From: Xanthobacteraceae bacterium
GTDB taxonomy: Bacteria > Pseudomonadota > Alphaproteobacteria > Rhizobiales > Xanthobacteraceae
Assembly: GCA_030037185.1 (NCBI GenBank)
Contig: JASHRR010000537.1
Coordinates: 1 to 5,228, forward strand
DNA: 5,228 bases
Direction of reading: 5' to 3'
Shown here: positions 1 to 5,228 of the stretch, piece after piece
Layout: every line of letters begins with the position of its first letter
Position numbering within the stretch: position 1 is the stretch's first letter
Program-made: the position numbers and the translations under genes
Notes under the pieces: generated by a model
Seen by the model: the letters and a program-made list of their open reading frames with translations, nothing else
Databases searched by the model: none
What the model was told of the DNA's origin: nothing

Positions 1-73
1 TCGGGTCGAACGTGGCACCGCCATGGTACCTGTCGGGGTGCCAGATTGAACCGAAACCGGACATCTTCCGCAT
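1..73 (-). CDS. Possible 5' end of an unrecognised minus-strand gene running off the left edge
   Basis: Reading leftward from an ATG at 73-71, 24 codons stay open to the window edge. The peptide contains SGFGSIWHPDRYHGG, which reads like ordinary protein, with aromatic, glycine and charged residues well mixed. The frame is closed upstream by TGA at 85-83, so the start can only be this ATG or the one at 64-62. The ribosome-binding signal is weak (AGGG lies only two bases from the first ATG). The start is four bases after the stop of the remnant that ends at 78, which is operon-like spacing. I do not recognise the family from so short a piece. It could also be chance, and only sequence to the left can settle it. 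Confidence 0.3.
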   Translation of the reverse strand, partial: MRKMSGFGSIWHPDRYHGGATFDP

Positions 74-77
74 TGCC

Positions 78-245
78 CTATGTCAGGAGGTCTGAGCCTA
101 GTATCTCCGAAACAGCGCCCGTGCGGTCGGCGCTCATCGTCGGCACGGCCGCGATCACGCTGCGGGCCTTACGGAGGAAACGCAAAACGACCGAGTCGAC
201 ATCAGCGCTGGTCGCACGGTGGATGAGAATTTCGGGCGCGCGCTT
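78..245 (-). pseudogene. Possible 3' remnant of an unrecognised minus-strand gene
   Basis: From about 245 down to the TAG at 80-78, a minus-strand frame has coding-like codon choice: most third positions are G or C, and the peptide is well balanced (it includes PEILIHRATSADVDSVV and ends in SEILGSDLLT). Upstream of about 250 the same frame turns into Arg/Pro/Ser-rich sequence typical of non-coding frames, so a nominal ATG at 428 is not a credible start. This suggests the tail of a gene whose 5' part has been lost or replaced. The RATSADVDSV stretch faintly recalls the first strand of GNAT acetyltransferases, but too little is present to name it. The opposite strand is also open here (46-261) and its peptide is less protein-like. 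Confidence 0.2.
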
Positions 246-609
246 GGCGAAGCTGTGCTGACGGGGGCGCATCGGCATGCGCCGGCGGGCGCTCGATGCC
301 GGCAGGCTTGGACGCCGATTGATGCACAAGCCTCGCTGCACGATGTTGCGATGCATCGGTGTCGCGTCATTCCGGCGGGTTGGCGCGGAAGGTGTTCGCC
401 AATCGCCGCCAATGCCGACGCCGGGCAATACCGAATGAAGACATCAGCGGCGGTCGCTAACTCCCAGCCATCCCCTCCTGTTCCGGTCCCGGCAAAATTT
501 TTTGTGCAGACATGGCCGAGCCTGCGCAGCTGCCTATGTTTGAAAACGTCGCCGGACAGGTTCGACCATTCGGCCGGGAGCGCCTGCCCGGCTCGCCTTT
601 GGAGCCTGC
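246..609. other. Gene-free leader upstream of the sensor kinase
   Basis: I find no credible gene in this stretch. Open frames on both strands give Arg/Cys/Pro-rich peptides characteristic of shadow frames in GC-rich DNA. An AT-rich patch at about 494-503 (AAAATTTTTT within GC-rich surroundings) could mark a promoter region for the kinase at 610, but I could not assign a -35/-10 pair with proper spacing. No EcfG-type GGAAC...CGTT site is present on either strand. A 10-bp perfect palindrome, CGATGCATCG, sits at 349-358 with no flanking symmetry. Confidence 0.4.
601..604 (+). promoter_or_regulatory. Ribosome-binding site of the sensor kinase
   Basis: GGAG lies five bases before the ATG at 610, a normal if slightly short spacing. 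It supports 610 as the start; the first membrane helix then begins near residue 19 after a short basic N-terminus. Confidence 0.6.
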
Positions 610-2232
610 ATGAAGCTCTCTGCCCTGGTCCGCGGCCTCAACAGAGTGCACGCGAGCCGAGCGGCCGGCTTTGTCGCCGCGACAATTGCCACTGTGGCGC
701 TTATTGCCTGGTGGAGCGGGCTCGCGACGCTGTCGAGCTGGGGCCCGGGCTTCGCCACCACCAAACCTACGACGTTGTTGTGTGCCGCGGCCCTCGGCCT
801 CGCGCTGGTGCATCCTGGCAAGGACTCGCGCTTGGCGTTCGCGGTTGGTCTGGTGGTGGTTGTCATCGCTACCGTCGATCTGCTCGATCAATTCGGCATC
901 GATCTTGGCATCAACCACTTGAACCGGTTGCTGGTGCCGCGGGCTGCGGTGCCGGGACCTGAGACCTCCTTTCGGATGATAAACGGGGTGCCGGTGGCGC
1001 TCGCGCTCGCGGGCGGGTCGCTCGCGCTCAGCCGGTTCGAGAGGTATCATTTCGCCGCCACCGCCCTCGGCGTTCTTGCCGGCGTCATGCAAGTGTTCGC
1101 TCTGGTCGCCCATCTGAGCGGCGTCAATACGGTCTACGGCTGGGCGTTCTACGGCTTGATCAGGCCCCCAGCGCCGCTGACCGCGGTCGGCCTGCTTTGC
1201 GTCGCCGTCGCGATCGTTTTGCGGATCGCAGCGATGCCCGCGCTCCGCAAGCCGCGACCGCTGTCGCATCTGCTGATCACGCTCGGATGCGCGATCATTG
1301 CGCCACTGCTGCTGTTCGGGCTGTATACGGGAATTCGCATCACTGAGGCGCAGCTCCGCCAGGTTCGCAATGAGCTGATGAGTGAGGCACGTATTTTGTC
1401 AGCGGGAGTTGACCGTGAGATCATCAGCGAGATCGAGAGACTGCAGGCATTGGCCGCCTCGCCGTCGCTCCGCCAAGGCGACTTCGCCGAGTTCCAGCGC
1501 CAGGCCGAAGCCTCGCTGGCGTTCCAGCAACGCGGCAATATCGTGCTCGTCGATCGCAACATGCGGCAACTCGTCAATACCTTTGTGCCGTTCGGCAAGC
1601 CTTTGCCAAAAGCGGTTGTCCCTAAACCTATAGAGAGCACCTTCGCAACAGGTAAGCCGCAAGTGACCGGCCTGTTCATGGACCTCATCGTCAACCAGTT
1701 TCTGTACGGCATCACCGTGCCGGTAAAGATCGGCGGCGAGAACCGCTACGTCCTCGGGAGGTCGCAAGATCAGCACACCCTTGCGCGTCTGGTCACAGCA
1801 AATGAACTGCCGCCAGGCCGGCTGGCGGCGGTCGCCGACGCCGCCCACCGCATCATCGCGCGGTCCGAACAAGGGGATGCATTCACCGGCAAGGAGCTGC
1901 CGCCGGCGCAGTGGCATCGCGCAGGACCCGGCGGCGTATTCGCATTTACCGACCCCGCAGGGCAGTCGTCACTGCAGGCATACGCCTGGTCGGATTTGAC
2001 CGGCTGGGAAGTCGCCGTTTGGGCGCCCAAGACTCTGCTAGAGGGTCCGGCTCGGGCGCTATGGTGGACCATCGCTTTGATGGCATCGCTAGCGTTTATG
2101 TTGGCGGTTGCGTTGGCGTCATGGCTGGGGCGGATCATCACGGGCTCGGTCAGGCATGCGGCTCGCGCTGCGATTGCTTCGACGGAAAGCGACTCGCCGT
2201 TGCCGGATGCGACACCCATCGTCGATGGTTAA
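610..2232 (+). CDS. Membrane sensor half (multi-pass domain plus Cache-like domain) of a frameshifted HWE histidine kinase
   Basis: This 540-residue protein is the input half of a sensor kinase. Hydrophobic segments lie near residues 19-38, 52-67, 75-92, 127-140, 147-167 and 186-207, followed by a helix at 219-240. The first block carries a GPGFATTKPTTLL motif, similar to the multi-pass N-terminal regions of many alphaproteobacterial PAS or GGDEF sensors. Residues about 242-480 form a predicted extracytoplasmic domain resembling the Cache/CHASE-like domains of HWE kinases: an opening amphipathic helix (ILSAGVDREIISEIERLQAL), then a small-molecule-domain-like part with IVLVDRNMRQLVNTFVPFG. A final helix spans 484-506, followed by a HAMP-like linker. 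It stops just inside that linker with no signalling output of its own, so as a stand-alone protein it makes little sense. The next frame supplies the missing PAS-kinase part. Most likely one gene broken by a single extra base; a genuinely split gene pair is the less likely alternative. The ligand cannot be predicted. Confidence 0.85.
   Translation: MKLSALVRGLNRVHASRAAGFVAATIATVALIAWWSGLATLSSWGPGFATTKPTTLLCAAALGLALVHPGKDSRLAFAVGLVVVVIATVDLLDQFGIDLGINHLNRLLVPRAAVPGPETSFRMINGVPVALALAGGSLALSRFERYHFAATALGVLAGVMQVFALVAHLSGVNTVYGWAFYGLIRPPAPLTAVGLLCVAVAIVLRIAAMPALRKPRPLSHLLITLGCAIIAPLLLFGLYTGIRITEAQLRQVRNELMSEARILSAGVDREIISEIERLQALAASPSLRQGDFAEFQRQAEASLAFQQRGNIVLVDRNMRQLVNTFVPFGKPLPKAVVPKPIESTFATGKPQVTGLFMDLIVNQFLYGITVPVKIGGENRYVLGRSQDQHTLARLVTANELPPGRLAAVADAAHRIIARSEQGDAFTGKELPPAQWHRAGPGGVFAFTDPAGQSSLQAYAWSDLTGWEVAVWAPKTLLEGPARALWWTIALMASLAFMLAVALASWLGRIITGSVRHAARAAIASTESDSPLPDATPIVDG
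2224..2232 (+). other. Frameshift point in the sensor kinase
   Basis: The upstream frame reads ...TPIVDG then TAA (2230-2232); the downstream frame reads VNTLTAELRER. Removing one G of the GG at 2227-2228 turns GAT GGT TAA into GAT GTT AAC and gives TPIVDVNTLTAELRER, which matches the usual post-membrane linker of this family (acidic residue, VN, L, AL/EL, then a coiled helix into PAS). The span 610-3652 is 3043 bases, one more than a multiple of three, consistent with one surplus base. ATG at 2225-2227 overlaps the stop, so reinitiation is formally possible, but no Shine-Dalgarno sequence precedes it. Confidence 0.75.
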
Positions 2233-3652
2233 CACGCTAACGGCCGAGCTTCGAGAGCGCACCGATACGTTGCGCGAGAGCGAAGCGACGTTTCGTGCCC
2301 TGTTCGGTTTCAGCAGCGTAGCCAAAGTCGAGAGCGAGTACGAAACCGGCCGTTTCCTCCGCGCCAACGCCGCGATGTGCAAGTTCGTAGGCTACGGCGA
2401 GGCGGAGTTGCTCGCCCGCAGCCTATTCGACATTACCCATCCAGACGAACGCGAGCGTGACCGTGCGCTGCTTCGCCGCATGGTGGCCGGGCAATCAGCC
2501 GTTTTCGAGATGGAAAAGCGATACATCCGCAAAGACGGAAAAGTGGTTTGGGCGCACACGACGGCCAATCTCATTCGCGACAGGTTCGGGCAGCCATTGC
2601 GCTACACAGTCGTGGTGCAGGACATCAACGCTCGTAAGCAGGCCGAGCAGGACTTGCTGGCGAGCAAAGATCGTCTGCAGCTTGCCTTCAACGTGGCCCA
2701 ACTCGGGTCCTACCAGTACGATCCGCGCCGCCGTGTGTTCTCCGGAGATGCTCGCGCTCAGGAGATTTTCGATTTGCCAACCAATGAGGCGACTTTCGAA
2801 GAGATTATGAATCTCGTGCATCCGGACGACGTGGAAACGGTTCAGGCCGACCTCGAGGCGTCGCTCGATCCCGCCAATCCGAGGCGCTCGGCGACTGAGT
2901 TCCGGCTTCGGCGGCGAAATGGCAAGATCCGGTGGGCGGAGACCCTGGGGCTTGCCTATTTCGAGGGCGGCGGGCCTGAGCGGCGGGCGGTGAGCTTCAT
3001 CGGCACTTTGCAGGACATCACCGAACGCAAGGAGCGCGAGGAAAAGGAGCACCTCCTGATGCGCGAAATCAATCATCGCGCCAAAAACATGCTCAGCGTC
3101 GTCGATGCGATCGCTCACCAGACTGCCGTCAGGAGCCCCGAAGAGTTCGTCGAGCGCTTTTCCGAGCGCATCCAGGCGCTTTCAGCCAACCAGGACCTGC
3201 TCGTCCGCAACGAATGGAAAGGGGTCGACATCGCGGATCTGGTTTACGCCCAGCTTGCGCACTTCGCCGGCCTCATTGGCTCTCGCATTGTCGTGCAGGG
3301 TCCCAAGCTCCGCCTCAACGCAGCTTGCGCGCAAGCCATCGGGCTGGCACTCCACGAGCTTGCCACCAATGCCGGCAAATACGGGGCGCTGTCGACGGAT
3401 GGCGGTCGTGTTGATGTCTGCTGGGGAACCGACGGCAATACCCTCACCATCAGCTGGACCGAGCGCGAAGGGCCGCCGGTGTCTGCGCCACCGCGACGGG
3501 GATTCGGCACCATAGTCATGGAAGCGATGGCGGCGCGGAGCGTGGACGGTAAGGTCGACCTCGACTATGCGCCGTCAGGCCTGACCTGGCGCTTGACCTG
3601 CCCGACAGGCCACGTGCTGGAATCTACGCCAACGGCAGCGGACATTCGGTGA
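2225..3652 (+). CDS. PAS-PAS-HWE histidine kinase half of the frameshifted sensor kinase
   Basis: This 475-residue soluble part (counted from ATG 2225) carries the signalling output. A helical linker (1-20) leads to a first PAS domain (about 20-136, ending RYTVVVQDINARKQAE), then a second PAS (about 146-268, closing with GTLQDITERKE). The kinase core follows. The phospho-acceptor is probably His284 in LLMREINHRAKNMLSVV. The N-box is ALHELATNAGKYGALS, with the HWE-defining His377 and Asn382. Trp411-Thr-Glu413 is the W-x-E motif, and GFGTIVMEAM is a glycine-rich ATP-lid segment. These are the hallmarks of the HWE family, common in Rhizobiales, which autophosphorylates and passes phosphate to a response regulator. 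All key residues are present, so the kinase core looks functional. A longer in-frame start at 2108 exists, but it would add 39 Arg-rich residues that are only a shadow of the membrane half. No response regulator is encoded nearby. Confidence 0.85.
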   Translation: MVNTLTAELRERTDTLRESEATFRALFGFSSVAKVESEYETGRFLRANAAMCKFVGYGEAELLARSLFDITHPDERERDRALLRRMVAGQSAVFEMEKRYIRKDGKVVWAHTTANLIRDRFGQPLRYTVVVQDINARKQAEQDLLASKDRLQLAFNVAQLGSYQYDPRRRVFSGDARAQEIFDLPTNEATFEEIMNLVHPDDVETVQADLEASLDPANPRRSATEFRLRRRNGKIRWAETLGLAYFEGGGPERRAVSFIGTLQDITERKEREEKEHLLMREINHRAKNMLSVVDAIAHQTAVRSPEEFVERFSERIQALSANQDLLVRNEWKGVDIADLVYAQLAHFAGLIGSRIVVQGPKLRLNAACAQAIGLALHELATNAGKYGALSTDGGRVDVCWGTDGNTLTISWTEREGPPVSAPPRRGFGTIVMEAMAARSVDGKVDLDYAPSGLTWRLTCPTGHVLESTPTAADIR

Positions 3653-3679
3653 CCGCTCGCTCGTCCGAAGGCGACGGCT
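3653..3679. other. Convergent intergenic gap after the kinase
   Basis: Only 27 bases separate the kinase stop from the end of the beta-subunit stub. A small GAAG/CTTC inverted repeat (about 3667-3681) has a mismatched stem and no T-run, so I do not call a terminator. The breakpoint that removed the beta-subunit gene probably lies here or within the stub. Confidence 0.35.
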
Positions 3680-3736
3680 TCAAAGGCACCCCCGCGTTGA
3701 TCGGCTCGATAATAGCAAAGCATCCGAGGTAATCAT
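3680..3736 (-). pseudogene. 18-codon stub of a TPP enzyme beta subunit
   Basis: ATG at 3736-3734 overlaps the alpha-subunit stop as ATGA, the usual translational coupling of alpha/beta TPP decarboxylase genes, and is preceded by GGGAG at 3750-3746 with a nine-base gap. The reading frame opens MITSDAL, plausible for the start of the partner subunit, but stops at 3682-3680 after 18 codons. A one-base shift after the GAT codon would instead read AFAIIEPINAG and run on into the end of the convergent kinase gene, still without any TPP-binding GDG motif. So at most the first few codons of the beta subunit (ComE-like, TPP-diphosphate-binding half) survive. The remainder, normally around 180-200 residues, is absent from the window. 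The assignment rests on position and the ATGA coupling, not on sequence similarity. Confidence 0.5.
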
Positions 3737-4254
3737 CGTTGGTGGCTCCCCCTCAACAGATCGCGCGTCAGCAGAACCGCCATGGGGCGCGAAACGGTGC
3801 GCGTATGGCGATAGGATCTCGATATCAGCGCGATCTCGTCCGGCTTGTCGATGATCACATAAGGCATGTTGATCGCGTCGATGACGCGCAGCAGATACAG
3901 TCCGTTCGAGATGTGATGCTTGTGGTGGTCCCCGGCTGCGCCGCGCATCGTCGCCATTACGAACAGGGGGATCTCGTAGGTGTAGTTGATCTTGGTGATG
4001 GCGTAGATCACCGTCATCAATCCGGAGGCGCCCATGAGCGCGACCGATCCCATGGCGCCCATATAGGCGCCCGAGCACAGCCCGATCGCCGATTCCTCGC
4101 GGTTGACCGGGACATGACGGAAGCGGTCGTCCCGCTTGACGGCATCGATGACGTCCATCAGCCAGTTGTCGGGAAGGCTCGCCACGAGCTTCACCCCGCA
4201 GGAGGCAAGTTCGTTTGCGATTTTCCCTCCGATGTCGTGCTCAGCGCCGGTCAT
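3733..4254 (-). CDS. TPP-binding PYR-domain subunit, sulfopyruvate/phosphonopyruvate decarboxylase alpha type
   Basis: This 173-residue protein has the length and layout of the alpha (PYR) subunit of two-subunit thiamine-diphosphate decarboxylases such as ComD. An N-terminal part, IANELASCGVKLVASLPDNW (12-31), is the usual entry to the fold. NREESAIGLCSGAYMG (51-66) contains Glu53/Glu54, one of which is the conserved glutamate that activates the cofactor. ASGLMTVIYAI (76-86) and HHKHHISNG (110-118) follow, and the domain closes with SRPMAVLLTRDLLRG (155-169). The domain looks complete. In the family it needs a partner carrying the TPP-diphosphate-binding half; that gene should follow directly, and here only a stub is found. 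AGGAGG on the minus strand (4271-4266) lies 11 bases before the ATG. Its start overlaps the end of the decayed molybdenum hydroxylase gene by 14 bases, indicating an ancestral operon. The substrate is unknown; a true sulfopyruvate role is not shown. Confidence 0.85.
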   Translation of the reverse strand: MTGAEHDIGGKIANELASCGVKLVASLPDNWLMDVIDAVKRDDRFRHVPVNREESAIGLCSGAYMGAMGSVALMGASGLMTVIYAITKINYTYEIPLFVMATMRGAAGDHHKHHISNGLYLLRVIDAINMPYVIIDKPDEIALISRSYRHTRTVSRPMAVLLTRDLLRGSHQR

Positions 4255-4606
4255 TGGAATGAAGCCCTCCTCTGCGCTGCGTCATCTCTGGCGCCGCTGA
4301 TAGCGCGCGGCGCACCGTTTCCGCAGTGATGGCAAGCGAGATATCGCGGGCGCGGGTGCCATGAAGCATCGATAACCGCAGTGGCGATTTGCGGCGGCGC
4401 GGCGATCATCCCGCTCGCTACCGCCCTCGACGAGGAATGGATTGTCAGGAGCTGGTGTTTCGATGAAGCTGATATCGAACGACGGCAGGTCGCCGGCGCG
4501 CGGCGTCGGGTAATCGATCAAGCTCGAGCTCCGAGTGGCAATGGTAGACGTCGTCGATGAGCGCCTGACCGACCACCCCGTGGGCGATACCGCCATGCAC
4601 CGTGAC
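4241..4606 (-). pseudogene. C-terminal remnant of a CoxL/xanthine-dehydrogenase-type molybdenum hydroxylase large subunit
   Basis: Read across frames, the minus strand gives the end of a molybdopterin-binding large subunit. VHGGIAHGVVGQALIDDVYH (4600-4541) is followed, in a second frame, by LIDYPTPRAGDLPSFDISF, then IETPAPDNPFLVEGGSE. A third frame gives MIAAPPQIATAVIDA, and a fourth gives LHGTRARDISLAITAETV and the end RALSAAPEMTQRR, terminating at TGA 4243-4241. The order matches the family: glycine-rich GGIAxGxGQAL, DLPSFD, ETPAPxNP, G-x-GE/GSE, the IAAPPAI-like segment and a final TxExVxRA helix. Breaks lie near 4522-4540, 4410-4413 and 4366/4367. There is also an extra Val in GVVGQ, and residues between DDVYH and LIDYP are missing. 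Nothing upstream of about 4606 matches, so most of the roughly 750-residue protein is absent. The gene cannot make an active hydroxylase. Sequence error could explain single breaks but not the missing body. Confidence 0.85.
4266..4271 (-). promoter_or_regulatory. Ribosome-binding site of the TPP alpha subunit
   Basis: A perfect AGGAGG on the minus strand sits 11 bases upstream of the ATG at 4254-4252, within the last codons of the upstream decayed gene. It fixes the start of the TPP subunit. Confidence 0.7.
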
Positions 4607-4685
4607 TCTCCACGATCGTTGCGACAGGAGCAGGTCCGGCGGGGCATGCGGATCGCCTCTTATCCGCACAGGCCGCCGCCCGCCA
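4607..4685 (-). other. Junction between hydrolase gene and decayed molybdenum hydroxylase
   Basis: Molybdenum-hydroxylase similarity stops abruptly at about 4606, and the hydrolase gene ends at 4686. The 79 bases between have no recognisable coding content, no hairpin followed by a T-run, and no inverted or direct repeats that would mark an insertion sequence. The deletion or recombination that removed the hydroxylase body most likely fell in this stretch. Confidence 0.45.
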
Positions 4686-5228
4686 TCAATTCAACTTAAA
4701 TACTGTTTTCAGCAACGCCTTGACGGCATCTTCAGTTGCATGGGTCGACGTTGCAGAGTAGGCGATGTGAGGATTTCGTCCGAGGCAATCATCCCCATAG
4801 GTGAAGGGCCTGTGCGTCGCTGTATTGACGATCCGGCCAACCGGTTCTTCTTTCAATACGCAATGCGTCGTCTGCGCATTCTGCGCAATCATAGGCGTCG
4901 CCGGCAATACTGGAAAATCATATGCATGCCAAGTGTCGGGATATTCGATCATCTGAATATCTTTGGCTGTTCGTTTGAGCCGGTTGAAATAAGCGCGGCA
5001 AGGGGCGATTTCCACATAGTCATCCGAAATACCGTGGAACATGCGGATTGGATGGTCGCTGACTTCGCTGTCGCCAATGTAAGTAGTGATGCACGGTGGA
5101 TACAGCGCGATGTACGCCGCCGGATCGACTCCAGCAGGGTTCCAGAGCTTGTGAAATCTTTTCAAGCTGGCATAAAGCGTTGCTTGCCCGCCCCGAGAGA
5201 ATCCCATAACTGCAATCCGATTTGGATC
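4686..5228 (-). CDS. Dienelactone-hydrolase-like alpha/beta hydrolase, C-terminal part (5' end beyond window)
   Basis: The last 180 residues of a serine hydrolase are visible; the frame is open to the right edge and begins DPNRIAVMGFSRGGQATLY, so the gene starts outside the window. GFSRG is the nucleophile elbow (Ser11 of the visible part). HGISDDYV supplies the acidic residue (Asp69 or Asp70), and TWHAYDF the catalytic His101, in the right order and spacing for the DLH-like family. True dienelactone hydrolases use a cysteine at the elbow, so the serine argues for a related esterase or peptidase-like hydrolase whose substrate is unknown. The C-terminal extension after the histidine, with FTYGDDCLGRNPHIAY and a final AVKALLKTVF helix, recalls the secreted DLH-family proteins of Bradyrhizobium, but a signal peptide cannot be checked. 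Hand counts of lines within the gene give 43-55% GC against about 68% for a sample of the kinase. No terminator is evident after the stop. Confidence 0.85.
   Translation of the reverse strand, partial: DPNRIAVMGFSRGGQATLYASLKRFHKLWNPAGVDPAAYIALYPPCITTYIGDSEVSDHPIRMFHGISDDYVEIAPCRAYFNRLKRTAKDIQMIEYPDTWHAYDFPVLPATPMIAQNAQTTHCVLKEEPVGRIVNTATHRPFTYGDDCLGRNPHIAYSATSTHATEDAVKALLKTVFKLN

Noticed and set aside
85..90. AGGAGG on the plus strand
   Set aside because: A perfect Shine-Dalgarno core, but no ATG, GTG or TTG follows at a usable distance.
349..358. Palindrome CGATGCATCG
   Set aside because: Symmetry does not extend beyond ten bases and no second copy was seen; expected by chance.
480..484. 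GGAAC on the minus strand as an EcfG stress promoter
   Set aside because: No CGTT at 16-18 bases downstream and no gene in that orientation.
219..962. 247-codon open frame on the plus strand
   Set aside because: Cys/Arg/Pro-rich composition typical of a shadow frame and largely overlapping the better supported start at 610.
457..1269. 270-codon open frame on the minus strand
   Set aside because: Antisense to the kinase membrane half; Arg/Gln/His/Gly-rich with no domain pattern. The plus strand explains the bases with membrane helices.
2215..2235. Programmed +1 frameshift in the kinase
   Set aside because: The site reads GAT GGT TAA C. It lacks the CUU-UGA-C type slip and the closely spaced upstream Shine-Dalgarno of prfB, and glycine tRNA would not re-pair well after slipping. 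A plain one-base indel is simpler.
2495..3118. 207-codon open frame on the minus strand
   Set aside because: Lies antisense to both PAS domains and the start of the kinase core; no independent family features.
3667..3681. Terminator between the convergent genes
   Set aside because: Only a four-pair interrupted stem and no T-run on either strand.
3739..4329. 196-codon open frame on the plus strand
   Set aside because: Antisense to the TPP alpha subunit, His/Asp/Arg-rich; the minus-strand product is a clear family match.
1..5228. tRNA, rRNA, CRISPR array, transposase or phage gene
   Set aside because: Read through on both strands; no spaced repeats, cloverleaf or transposase/integrase motif was found.

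Overview
The window looks like chromosomal DNA of a GC-rich alphaproteobacterium, most likely a Bradyrhizobium-type member of the Hyphomicrobiales (Rhizobiales). This rests on an HWE-family histidine kinase with a Cache-like periplasmic sensor, high third-position GC in the kinase genes, and a dienelactone-hydrolase-like protein and ComD-like thiamine-diphosphate (TPP) subunit of types common in that group. The taxonomic call is an inference from protein style; there is no rRNA or other marker gene here.

Layout. Bases 1-609 hold no convincing intact gene; there are two weak minus-strand coding remnants at the extreme left (about 78-245 and 1-73). Bases 610-3652 (+) encode a large membrane sensor kinase: multi-pass membrane domain, extracytoplasmic Cache-like domain, last membrane helix, two PAS domains, HWE kinase core. 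Its reading frame is broken once, at about 2225-2232. One surplus base gives a 540-aa membrane half and a 475-aa cytoplasmic half; dropping one base restores a 1013-residue protein. Bases 3653-3732 separate the kinase from convergent minus-strand genes and hold only an 18-codon stub of a TPP enzyme beta subunit. Bases 3733-4254 (-) encode an intact PYR-domain TPP subunit (sulfopyruvate/phosphonopyruvate decarboxylase alpha type). Bases 4241-4606 (-) hold the C-terminal remnant of a CoxL/xanthine-dehydrogenase-type molybdenum hydroxylase, broken by three frame changes. Bases 4686-5228 (-) hold the C-terminal 180 residues of a dienelactone-hydrolase-like alpha/beta hydrolase, cut by the window edge and lower in GC than the kinase.

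How they fit together. On the minus strand the ancestral order was apparently molybdenum hydroxylase large subunit, TPP alpha subunit, TPP beta subunit, joined by short overlaps (14 bp and ATGA) as in a catabolic operon. Only the alpha subunit is still whole: its upstream partner has decayed and its catalytic partner is a stub. The kinase is an orphan, with no response regulator in view.

I do not see a new biological system here. The best leads are the kinase frameshift, the eroded molybdenum-hydroxylase/TPP operon, and whether the several one-base indels are real decay or sequence error.
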